Assembly (NCBI GenBank): GCA_963703895.1
Contig: CAVPFX010000003.1
Location: forward strand, 1-64,000
Reading direction: 5' to 3'
Source: VRUE01 sp963703895
GTDB lineage: Bacteria; Actinomycetota; Thermoleophilia; Solirubrobacterales; 70-9
Length of the DNA stretch: 64,000 nt
Positions within the stretch are counted from its first letter, which is position 1. Every line of letters begins with the position of its first letter. Below the pieces are notes generated by a model that was given only the letters and a program-made list of their open reading frames with translations, had not been told where the DNA came from and did not search any database. A program made the position numbers and the translations under genes. Below, in pieces: positions 56,660 to 64,000 of this stretch.

Positions 56660-56721
56660 GTAACTCCTCTTGACTGATTGCTCTCGCCAGGGGCGGGTAT
56701 CGAACATATGTCGGGAGTTAC
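56660..56721. repeat. 8-bp inverted repeat in the spacer before beta-helix gene 2
   Basis: GTAACTCC (56660-56667) and GGAGTTAC (56714-56721) flank the candidate promoter region, which includes TTGACT at 56670. No good -10 was located. May be an operator or chance. Confidence 0.3.
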
Positions 56722-56788
56722 AGGGGTCCCGGCGCATAAAGGACGGCACATGCCGACCTACCAGTCGATGCCGCAAAAGGAGACCAGA

Positions 56789-58981
56789 ATGCGATCCAGT
56801 CAGCGGACAAGACGTTCCCTCGCGACACTCTTCACTTGGGCGGCGGCAATCTTTCTGATTACCGCGCTCGGCGCAACCGCTGCCTTCGCTTGGAGCGGCG
56901 GCACCTTGTTCAGGGCAAGTCACGGCAAGAAGGCTCAAGGCGCCGCAAGTCACAGCAGGAAGGCTCGCGGCGTCGCGGTAAGCGCGGGCTACCGGGTCAG
57001 CCGCCTGCGATTCGGTCACCACCACGAATACAGGCCACCGGCGCCCACACCCACCCCGACTCCCACCCCTCCGCCGCCGGACACCACTCCCCCGAACACC
57101 TCGATCGCCAGCGGCCCGGCCGCGAGCACCACCTCGACCTCGGCCAGCTTCTCCTTCAGCTCGACCGAGAGCGGCTCATTCGAATGCAAGCTCGACGGCG
57201 GCTCTTTTGCCGGCTGCAGCTCACCAAAGGCCTACTCCGGCCTCGCCGTCGGCGCCCACCAGTTCTCGGTGCGCGCCAAGGACGCTGCCGGAAACGTGGA
57301 CGCCACGCCGGCGACACGGAGCTGGACGGTTACAGCAACCCAGCCACCTAAAGACACGACCGCACCCAACACGTCGATCGCCAGCGGGCCCAGCTCCACC
57401 ACCACGGCGACGTCCGCCTCGATTTCCTTCAGCGCAAGCGAGAGTGGCGCGAGCTTCGAATGCCAACTCGGCAGCGGCTCGTGGGCCAGCTGCGTCTCTC
57501 CAGCGGTCTACACCGGCCTCGCCCTTGGCCCCCACCAGTTCTCGGTGCGGGCTATTGACATAGCGGGCAACGTCGACGCCACTCCGGCGACCCGAAGCTG
57601 GACGATCGAAGCGACTTCCCAACCCGAACCGCCGGCTGACACCACTCCCCCGAACACCTCGATCACCAGCGGCCCGGCCGTGAGCACCACCTCGACCTCG
57701 GCCAGCTTCTCCTTCAGCTCGACCGAGAGCGGCTCCAGCTTCGAATGCAAACTCGACAGCGGCTCCTACGCCGGCTGCAGCTCAGCAAAGGCGTACTCGG
57801 GGCTCGCCACCAGCTCCCACCAGTTCTCAGTGCGGGCAAAAGACGCCTCCGGCAACGTCGACACCACGCCGGCGAGCCAAAGCTGGACGGTGGAAGCCGT
57901 CCCCCCGCCACCACCCGTAGAAGAACCCACTCCGCCGTTGAGTGACTGCACCAGCACCGTGACGAGCACCTCCGCCGCTCAGTCCGCGGTCTCCTCCGCC
58001 TCGGCCGGCTCGGTCATCTGCCTGGCAAACGGCTCCTACGGAAACGTCACACTGAGCGCGAGCAAGGCGGCGCCCGGAGTCACCCTGCGGGCGCAGAACC
58101 CCGGCCAGGCGACGCTCGAAAGAGCCACCGTCGGCGGCTCTCACCTCACCCTGGCGCGCTTTGTGATCACCAACGGCGTCTCGATCCCAGGGGGCACGGT
58201 GGCGCCCACAATCGAACACAACCGGATCACCGGCGGCGGTCAGGGAATCGACGCCTGCACCACCACCACTTCCTGGTGCACGGACGAGCGGATCGTCGGC
58301 AACCAGCTGATCGGTCCCTTCGGCGAGGACGCGATCCACGCCAACCGCTACCACGGCCTCTACGTGGAAGGCAACGAGATCACCCAGGTGCGTGAGAACG
58401 GCGCCCACTCCGACTGCCTGCAGACGGTCTGGCGCGGCGATCACATCTACTTCCGCAACAACTACCTGCACGACAACCGCTGCCAGGGGTTCTTCGTCAA
58501 GGACCAGACCATGAGCACGCCGGAGATTCCCGGTGGGCCGGTGGAAGGGATCGTCGTCGAAGACAACCTCTTCCTGCGCAACAAGGAACCGTGCGGGCCC
58601 CCAGCTACGAGCTGCGGGCAGCCGATCTACTTCCAGCCGGTCGCCCCCTACACCGGCTTCGTGATGAAGCGCAACACGATCTGGGGCGACGGGTATGACT
58701 CGATCGCCGCCTTCCGCGGCGAAGGCAGCGTCGGCTCGGACACGCTGGTGGAAAACAACGTGATCTACCGGCTCTGGACCGATTGGAACATGACTGCGGC
58801 GACGCTGCGCAACAACACGCTCTGCATGCGTGAAACCAGCGGCCCCGGCGCTTTCTCGACACCCACGGGCGAGACCAAAGCGTGCAGTCTCAGCTTCGCC
58901 AACACGGCGGCTGACGACTACCGTATCGCCGGCGAACGCGGGGTCGACTGGGCGCCGGCGGAAAAACACTACGGGCCGTAG
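56789..58981 (+). CDS. Parallel beta-helix surface protein 2 with three Ig-like repeats
   Basis: 730 residues from the ATG at 56789, chosen because AAAGGAG lies 7 nt upstream and the signal peptide begins MRSSQRTRRSLATLFTWAAA. Then a basic Ser/Lys/His stretch, a PTPTPTPTPP linker, three TTPP-type Ig-like repeats of about 90 residues (NTSIASGPA, FECKLDGGSFAGC, AGNVDATPATRSWTV), PPPPPVEEPTPP and the beta-helix domain ending VDWAPAEKHYGP. The beta-helix is almost identical to that of gene 1. Function unknown; fold is shared with polysaccharide lyases and epimerases. Confidence 0.85.
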   Translation: MRSSQRTRRSLATLFTWAAAIFLITALGATAAFAWSGGTLFRASHGKKAQGAASHSRKARGVAVSAGYRVSRLRFGHHHEYRPPAPTPTPTPTPPPPDTTPPNTSIASGPAASTTSTSASFSFSSTESGSFECKLDGGSFAGCSSPKAYSGLAVGAHQFSVRAKDAAGNVDATPATRSWTVTATQPPKDTTAPNTSIASGPSSTTTATSASISFSASESGASFECQLGSGSWASCVSPAVYTGLALGPHQFSVRAIDIAGNVDATPATRSWTIEATSQPEPPADTTPPNTSITSGPAVSTTSTSASFSFSSTESGSSFECKLDSGSYAGCSSAKAYSGLATSSHQFSVRAKDASGNVDTTPASQSWTVEAVPPPPPVEEPTPPLSDCTSTVTSTSAAQSAVSSASAGSVICLANGSYGNVTLSASKAAPGVTLRAQNPGQATLERATVGGSHLTLARFVITNGVSIPGGTVAPTIEHNRITGGGQGIDACTTTTSWCTDERIVGNQLIGPFGEDAIHANRYHGLYVEGNEITQVRENGAHSDCLQTVWRGDHIYFRNNYLHDNRCQGFFVKDQTMSTPEIPGGPVEGIVVEDNLFLRNKEPCGPPATSCGQPIYFQPVAPYTGFVMKRNTIWGDGYDSIAAFRGEGSVGSDTLVENNVIYRLWTDWNMTAATLRNNTLCMRETSGPGAFSTPTGETKACSLSFANTAADDYRIAGERGVDWAPAEKHYGP
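57902..58963 (+). repeat. 1.06-kb duplicated block, copy B
   Basis: See copy A at 55537-56598. Confidence 0.9.
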
Positions 58982-58993
58982 CGTTGTTGGGGC

Positions 58994-60184
58994 GTGACCC
59001 CACCTAGACCCGCGACCTTCGCGAGCCCGGCCGTCCTGGCCGGGCTCGTCTCGTTCCTGCTGCTGCTCGGCGGCTGCGGCTCGAGCGACCCCGAGCCGGC
59101 AAGCAATGCGACAAGCGGCTCCGTGTCCAGCGCCTGCTCGACCACCGTCGTCAGCCTCGCCGCAGCACAGGAAGCCGCTGCCACCGCCCTCCCGGATTCA
59201 ACCGTCTGCCTCGCCGACGGCCACTACGGCAAGCTGAGCCTCGACGGCGGCGACAGATCCGGCCGGGTGACCGTACGCGCCGAGCACCCCGCCAAAGCGA
59301 CGATCGCGGGGGCCTCCCTTGCCGGTGACAACCTCACCCTCGCTCGCTTCGTCTCCACCGACGGCATCCAGGTCCAACCGGGCGCGACCGCGATCGCAAT
59401 CGAACACAACCGGATCACCGGCGGCGGCCAGGGGATTGACGCCGGACCGACCGAGACCACCACGATCGACGACACCAGGATCATCGGCAACCAGCTGATC
59501 GGCCCCTTCGGCGAGGACGCGATTCACCTCAACCGCTACCACGACTCCAACGGTGACGGCCTCGGCATCCTGATCGAAGGCAACGAGATCACCCAGGTGC
59601 GCGAGAACGGCGCCCACTCCGACTGCCTGCAGACGGTCTGGGTCGGAGACCACATCGTCTTTCGCCGCAACTACCTGCACGACAACCGCTGCCAGGGCTT
59701 CTTCGTCAAGGACCAGGCCAGCCTCGGCGGCGTCTCGGGGCCGATCCACGGGCTCAGGGTCGAAGACAACCTCTTCCTGCGCAACCACGAACCCTGCGGC
59801 CCGCCGCTCGGCCCGAGCGAATGCGGTCAGCCCCTCTACTTCCAGGTCGTCGGCCCCTACACCGGCTTCGCGATGAAGCGCAACACGATCTGGGGCGACA
59901 CGGTCGACTCGATCGCCGCCTTCCGCGAAAACACCGGAGCCGACACGCTGGTCGAAGACAATGTCATCTACCGGCTCTGGACCGACATCGACATGCGCCC
60001 GGCCACACTGCGCGACAACACCATCTGCGAACGCGAAGCCGCCGAAGGCGGATCCTGGCCGCAGCCGAGCGGCGAGACCGTCGCCTGCGAGCTCCAATTC
60101 CCGAACACGGCTGCCGATGACTACCGTCTCGGCGACGGGCGCGGGGTCGACTGGGCCCCGGCCGAAGAGCACTACGGGCCGTGA
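58994..60184 (+). CDS. Parallel beta-helix lipoprotein 3
   Basis: 396 residues, GTG start. Lipoprotein signal LAGLVSFLLLLGGCGSSD with the lipobox Cys at residue 28. No Ig-like domains. The beta-helix domain keeps IEHNRITGGGQGIDAG, NQLIGPFGEDAIHLNRYH, NEITQVRENGAHSDCLQTVW, YLHDNRCQGFFVKDQ and the C-terminal DYRLGDGRGVDWAPAEEHYG. More diverged than genes 1 and 2. It would sit on the outer face of the membrane. Confidence 0.87.
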   Translation: MTPPRPATFASPAVLAGLVSFLLLLGGCGSSDPEPASNATSGSVSSACSTTVVSLAAAQEAAATALPDSTVCLADGHYGKLSLDGGDRSGRVTVRAEHPAKATIAGASLAGDNLTLARFVSTDGIQVQPGATAIAIEHNRITGGGQGIDAGPTETTTIDDTRIIGNQLIGPFGEDAIHLNRYHDSNGDGLGILIEGNEITQVRENGAHSDCLQTVWVGDHIVFRRNYLHDNRCQGFFVKDQASLGGVSGPIHGLRVEDNLFLRNHEPCGPPLGPSECGQPLYFQVVGPYTGFAMKRNTIWGDTVDSIAAFRENTGADTLVEDNVIYRLWTDIDMRPATLRDNTICEREAAEGGSWPQPSGETVACELQFPNTAADDYRLGDGRGVDWAPAEEHYGP

Positions 60185-61215
60185 ATCCCTGCTCGCTGAT
60201 CGTCTACAGCGTGATGGCCGTGCACGCCGCACTGGCCCCAGCTCCCCCCGGCAAGGTGATCTGCCTCGGCAACGGCCACTACGGCAAGCTCGAGCTCTCG
60301 GCTGAGAAGCGAGCCCCAGGGGTGACGATCCGCGCCGCCCACCCGGGCCAGGCGACGATCGACGGCGCCGAGCTCAACGGCTCCAACCTGAAGCTGGCCC
60401 GCTTCGAGATCGACGACGAAGTCGTGATCGAGCCGGGCTCGCGCAAGATCTCGGTCCTCCATAACCGGATCGGCGGCGGCTACTTCGGGGTCGAAGCCGG
60501 GCCGACCACGACCACCTCCATATCCGACACGACGATCCGCGGCAACCTCTTCGCCGGCCCCTTCGGCGAGGACGCGATCCGCCTCAACCGCTACCACGAC
60601 AGCGGCGACCGCGACCCCTACGGCGTCCTGATCGAAGGCAACGAGATCCGCGGCGTGCGCGAGAACGGCGCCCACTCCGACTGCCTGCAATCGGTCTGGG
60701 GCGGCGACGGCCTCTACTTCCGCCGCAACTACCTGCACGACAACCGCTGCCAGGGGTTCTTCGTCAAGGACCAGCCGGCGGCGGTCGCCAACGTCGTGCT
60801 CGAAAACAACCTGATGCTGCGCAACGACGCTCCCTGCGCGCCGCCGAGCGCTCCCTGCGGCCCGCCGATGATCGTGCAGATCGTCGGGCCGACGCGCGGG
60901 GTCAAGCTGAGCGCAAACACGATCTGGACCCCGGGCAACGACTCGCCGTTTGGACTGCGCGCCGGTCCCTTCGGCAAGGTCACGATCACCGACAACGTGC
61001 TCTTCAAGGCCTGGAGCGACTGGAATGGCCCCTTCCGGCCATTCCGGCAGAGCGGCAATCTCGTCTGCGCGTGGGAAGGAACGCTGCCACCGCTGGGGCG
61101 CAGCTCAGAGAGGGACTGCGAACCCGCGTTTGAGGCGCCCGCAAGGGACGACTACCGGCTCCCCGACGGCCCGGGGGTCGATTGGGCTCCGGGGCAGCAG
61201 CACTACGGGCCGTAG
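60181..61215 (+). CDS. Parallel beta-helix protein 4, no signal peptide
   Basis: 344 residues. GTG start overlaps the stop of gene 3 (GTGA). The chain begins MNPCSLIVYSVMAVHAALAP and goes directly into VICLGNGHYGKLELSA, so the leader and lipobox of gene 3 are absent. Conserved core motifs persist (GPFGEDAIRLNRYHD, NEIRGVRENGAHSDCLQSVW, YLHDNRCQGFFVKDQ). Either cytosolic, exported otherwise, or an N-terminally truncated copy. Confidence 0.8.
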   Translation: MNPCSLIVYSVMAVHAALAPAPPGKVICLGNGHYGKLELSAEKRAPGVTIRAAHPGQATIDGAELNGSNLKLARFEIDDEVVIEPGSRKISVLHNRIGGGYFGVEAGPTTTTSISDTTIRGNLFAGPFGEDAIRLNRYHDSGDRDPYGVLIEGNEIRGVRENGAHSDCLQSVWGGDGLYFRRNYLHDNRCQGFFVKDQPAAVANVVLENNLMLRNDAPCAPPSAPCGPPMIVQIVGPTRGVKLSANTIWTPGNDSPFGLRAGPFGKVTITDNVLFKAWSDWNGPFRPFRQSGNLVCAWEGTLPPLGRSSERDCEPAFEAPARDDYRLPDGPGVDWAPGQQHYGP

Positions 61216-61285
61216 GCCCGCTCATTTTTGTCAAACCGCTTGCGCGCCTAAACAAGTATTGGACCGGTTCGCTCGTTGTCTCGGT

Positions 61286-62851
61286 ATGGACGCAACTGCG
61301 GCCGCACCGCCTGCAACGTCGATGCCCGAACCAGCGGACCACCGCGAGGGGCTGCGCGAGAAGCACGCCCACGCTGGCGTGGCGATGGCGATCGCCACCG
61401 TGGCGATGGGCGCCACGTCGGGGATTCAGGCGCTGCTCTACCTCAACTCCTTCGGCATCGGCGGTCGCACCGACGGCTTCTTCGTCGCCTTCGCCCTCTA
61501 CACGAGCTTCGGCGTCTTCAGCCAGAGCATCCGCGTCACCTCGGCTCCACTGTTGGTCGGCGAGCGGCCACGGCTGACGGCGCGCGAGCTGGCGATCGCG
61601 CTGGTCGTGATCGCGATACCGGTCGGCATCGCCACCATTCCCCTGGCGGGACCGCTGGCGAGCCTGCTCGCGCCAGGGCTGGGAGAGGCCGGGCGAGGCA
61701 TCACCGAATCGGCCCTGCCGATTCTCGGTGTCGCGATGATCCTGCAGCTCTGGGCCGCCGGCGCGGCGACCCTGCTCGCCGTGCGCGACCGTTTCGACCG
61801 CATCGCCTTCGCCTACATCGCCGGCGCCATCAGCGGCCTGGTCGTCTACCTGGCCGTCTCCGGCGCCGCCGGCGAGCTCTCGCTGGGCTGGTCGATGCTG
61901 GCAATGGCGATCGTCACCTGCGCGGTGATGCTCGACGGCGTGCGCATCGGCCGCGCAACCGCGGCCGCGCAACCGCGGCCGGCGGACAGATCCCTGCGCC
62001 GCCTCAGCCGCTGCGTCTGGCTCGTCCTCGGTAGCACCGCGATCTACCTCGCCTTCAACGGCCTCTACGTGATCACCCTCGCCTTCGCCAGCAACTACGA
62101 CGCGGGCGACGCGACCGTCCTCTCCTACGCCTACCTCTTCGCCAGCTACCTGGTCGCGGCGACCGGCTTCGCCCTCGGCATGTCGCGGATCGCCGACATG
62201 CGCCGCGGCGCCCTCGCCGATTGGCGCGAGGTGATTGCCGACACCGTGCCGGCCGGCTTCCGCTACGCGATGCTGCTCGTGGCACCGGCGCTAGCCGCCT
62301 TGGTCGCCGGCGGCGCCAGCCTGATCGGCGAGGTGCTGCCCGCCAGCTTCGACCCCAGCCAGGTCGCCCAACTGCGCACCTTCTCCGCCCTGCTCGCCGC
62401 CTGGACCGTGGCGGCGCTCCTGGTCAACCTGCTCCTGCCAGCCCTCTTTGCCCTCGGCCGCGCCAAGGTGGTCAACGCCCTCGCGCCGGCGATCGTCGTC
62501 CTTCACATCGCCGTCACCGCGCTGGGCGGGGTCCTCTTCGGTGCCGAGGGCGTGGTCGGCGCCTTCTTCATCGTCCCACTCGCCTTCGCCGCGGTTCTGC
62601 TGCTCGTCGGCGCCGGTCGCGCCAGCGGGCCGATCGCCCGCGAGCTCGCCCGCGACGGACTGCGCTTCGCGGTGCTCGCCGCGGCCAGCTTCGGGATCGG
62701 CGCCGTGATCGGCGAAACGCTTGCCAGCGGAATCCTCTCCCCGCTTCTGACCATCGGCATCGGTTCGCTGCTGTACGCCTCGATCGGCCTCCGCCTGGCT
62801 GGCAGCCAGGTGCGACTGCTGGTCGGCGCCGTGCGGCCAGCCTCGACATGA
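61286..62851 (+). CDS. Second Wzx/MurJ-like lipid II or glycan flippase
   Basis: 521 residues from the ATG at 61286, with about 12-14 membrane helices. AMGATSGIQALLYLNSFGIG and DGFFVAFALYTSFGVFSQSI resemble the MurJ/MviN or Wzx start, GVFSQSIRVTSAPLLVGE follows. It is clearly not a near copy of the flippase at 45019. Two flippases in one locus suggest two glycan products or a MurJ-type role. The start is set by context; the frame is open upstream across the beta-helix gene. Confidence 0.82.
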   Translation: MDATAAAPPATSMPEPADHREGLREKHAHAGVAMAIATVAMGATSGIQALLYLNSFGIGGRTDGFFVAFALYTSFGVFSQSIRVTSAPLLVGERPRLTARELAIALVVIAIPVGIATIPLAGPLASLLAPGLGEAGRGITESALPILGVAMILQLWAAGAATLLAVRDRFDRIAFAYIAGAISGLVVYLAVSGAAGELSLGWSMLAMAIVTCAVMLDGVRIGRATAAAQPRPADRSLRRLSRCVWLVLGSTAIYLAFNGLYVITLAFASNYDAGDATVLSYAYLFASYLVAATGFALGMSRIADMRRGALADWREVIADTVPAGFRYAMLLVAPALAALVAGGASLIGEVLPASFDPSQVAQLRTFSALLAAWTVAALLVNLLLPALFALGRAKVVNALAPAIVVLHIAVTALGGVLFGAEGVVGAFFIVPLAFAAVLLLVGAGRASGPIARELARDGLRFAVLAAASFGIGAVIGETLASGILSPLLTIGIGSLLYASIGLRLAGSQVRLLVGAVRPAST

Positions 62852-64000
62852 ACGTCGCGGTCCGCCCGCAGGCCGCCAGGGAATCGTGGGGGGGCCGGAC
62901 GGTGGCCCAGGCACGCCGCCTCGCCGCCAATCCGGACGCCCGCGCGGTCGCTGGCCTGCTGCTCGTCTTCACCCTGCTCGCCGGCCTCAGCTGGCGCGCC
63001 TGGGGAGTGCCCTCGGTAGACGCTGGCCACGAGCTGAACGTGGCCAACTCGCTCGCCTCGGGAGGCCAGCCCTACGGCGACATCCGCTACTTCTACGGTC
63101 CCGTCGGCCTCTACGCGCTCGGCGGCGCCTTTGCCGCCTTCGGCGCCAGCTTCACCACGGCCTTTGCCTTCGGCCTGCTGCAGTCAGCCGCGATCCTCGC
63201 CGCTTTCTACGCCCTCGCCCGCCAGCTGCTGCCCGTGCTGCCCGCGGCGATCTCCACCGCCCTGGTCGCCGCGATCGGCTTCTCCGGCACGGCCTTCAAC
63301 TTCGTCCTGCCGCACACCAACTCAGCGACCTTCGGCATCCTCTTCCTGCTCCTGATGCTGCTGGCGCTCTCGCGGGAACGCCTCGTTCTAGCCGGACTCT
63401 CCGCCGGTATCGTCGGCCTCACCCGGCCCGAGTTCGTCGCCGTCGCCGGCCTTGCCGGGCTGGCCTACCTCGTCGGCTATGCCCGCCAGCACGGGATTCG
63501 GGCGGCCCTGAAGGCACTGGTCCCGCTTGCCCTGCCAGCCCTCCTGCTCGCCGGCGTGGTGCTCGCCCTGCTCGCAAACAGCGTCGGCGCCAAGCGGCTC
63601 TTCGCCGAGAACCTCTGGCCGGTCGACTTCCTCCGCATCGCCGGCTTCGGCTCGCAGCAGTCCTGGGCACCGATGGATCTCGAAAGCCTCGTCGCCACGA
63701 TCGCCCGCGCCGGCATCTACTGCACGATGCTCGCCGCCGTCGTCGGCGCAGCCATGCTCTTCAGCGGGGCAAAGACCAGCGCTGCGCGCGTGCGCGCGCT
63801 CTGGCCCCTCGCCGCAGCGGCATTCGGGCTGCTCGCGCTCGACCTCGCCTGGCGTGGGCTCGGCATCTTCGCCCCCGCACAGGCGGCCGTGCAGGAAGAG
63901 GCCACCCACCTGCTGATCGGGATGAGCTGGCTGCCGGCGCTCGGCTTTGCCGCCTGCGCCGTGGTCGGCATTCGCCTGCTGCGCGGCGGCGGGCCGCCGA
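62848..64000 (+). CDS. GT-C membrane glycosyltransferase (GT39/ArnT-like), 5' part
   Basis: At least 384 codons; the gene runs off the right edge. ATG overlaps the flippase stop (ATGA). After a first membrane helix (GLLLVFTLLAGLSW) comes the GT-C luminal loop VPSVDAGHELNVANSLASGG and PYGDIRYFYGPVGLYALGGA, where the Asp is the candidate catalytic base. Many further membrane helices follow. It would transfer a sugar from a polyprenyl-phosphate donor outside the membrane. Confidence 0.8.
   Translation, partial: MNVAVRPQAARESWGGRTVAQARRLAANPDARAVAGLLLVFTLLAGLSWRAWGVPSVDAGHELNVANSLASGGQPYGDIRYFYGPVGLYALGGAFAAFGASFTTAFAFGLLQSAAILAAFYALARQLLPVLPAAISTALVAAIGFSGTAFNFVLPHTNSATFGILFLLLMLLALSRERLVLAGLSAGIVGLTRPEFVAVAGLAGLAYLVGYARQHGIRAALKALVPLALPALLLAGVVLALLANSVGAKRLFAENLWPVDFLRIAGFGSQQSWAPMDLESLVATIARAGIYCTMLAAVVGAAMLFSGAKTSAARVRALWPLAAAAFGLLALDLAWRGLGIFAPAQAAVQEEATHLLIGMSWLPALGFAACAVVGIRLLRGGGPP

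Noticed and set aside
56617..56788. Riboswitch (c-di-GMP or c-di-AMP type) before beta-helix gene 2
   Set aside because: 172 nt spacer has one 8-bp inverted repeat but none of the conserved aptamer blocks of these classes.

Overview
The window is GC-rich, densely coded bacterial DNA, mostly from a high-GC actinobacterium. The actinobacterial mihF-gmk-rpoZ-coaBC block, a bifunctional-type pyrR with a PyrR-binding RNA loop, an Ap4A-phosphorylase-type HIT protein and exported proteins with PKD, LamG and TTPP-type Ig-like repeats point to the class Thermoleophilia (Solirubrobacterales-like). This placement is inference from gene content; no rRNA is present. No CRISPR array, prophage or complete insertion sequence was seen.

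Layout. (1) 1-9.2 kb, minus strand: translation and transcription genes rimP-nusA-infB-rbfA-nrnA-truB-ribF-rpsO plus the start of a peroxiredoxin, mostly joined by 1-4 nt overlaps. The operon has its own promoter and a terminator hairpin placed between that promoter and rimP. (2) 7.7-10.2 kb, minus: mihF-gmk-rpoZ-coaBC. (3) 10.3-19.2 kb, minus: de novo pyrimidine operon pyrR-pyrB-pyrC-carA-carB-pyrK-pyrD, with a PyrR-binding loop ahead of pyrR. (4) 19.3-24.3 kb: rnz, tRNA-Arg(CCG), an alpha/beta hydrolase, an exported protein, an SRAP protein and a delta-60 repeat protein. (5) 24.3-27.7 kb, minus: a SAM-I riboswitch followed by a threonine synthase homologue, a MoaD/ThiS-like sulfur carrier, a CDP-glucose-type nucleotidyltransferase and a sugar epimerase/dehydratase, all overlapping. 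(6) 27.9-33.8 kb: corA, HIT, phosphohexomutase, MBL hydrolase, DUF2294, SnoaL-like and a diacylglycerol-kinase-like gene. (7) 33.8-64 kb: a large surface polysaccharide locus. It holds several glycosyltransferases, a sugar acyltransferase, a sugar aminotransferase, a LuxR-type regulator, Wzz-like and Wzy/WaaL-like proteins, two Wzx-like flippases, a roughly 2,700-codon PKD/LamG surface protein broken by two frameshifts, four tandem parallel beta-helix proteins and a GT-C membrane glycosyltransferase cut by the window edge.

How it fits together. Regions 1-3 make and control translation machinery and nucleotides. Region 5 looks like a SAM-controlled sulfur/homocysteine module whose transcript also carries nucleotide-sugar genes. 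Region 7 would build activated sugars, assemble and flip an extracellular glycan, set its chain length, and export large adhesive or glycan-binding proteins. The most unusual signals are: the SAM riboswitch on a threonine-synthase/MoaD pair; palindromic DNA elements inserted in frame in pyrK and at the end of the nucleotidyltransferase; a second, dispersed 46-bp palindromic element; a zinc-finger-bearing NusA beside a half-length RimP; and a C-homopolymer frameshift in the giant surface protein next to almost identical duplicated beta-helix genes.
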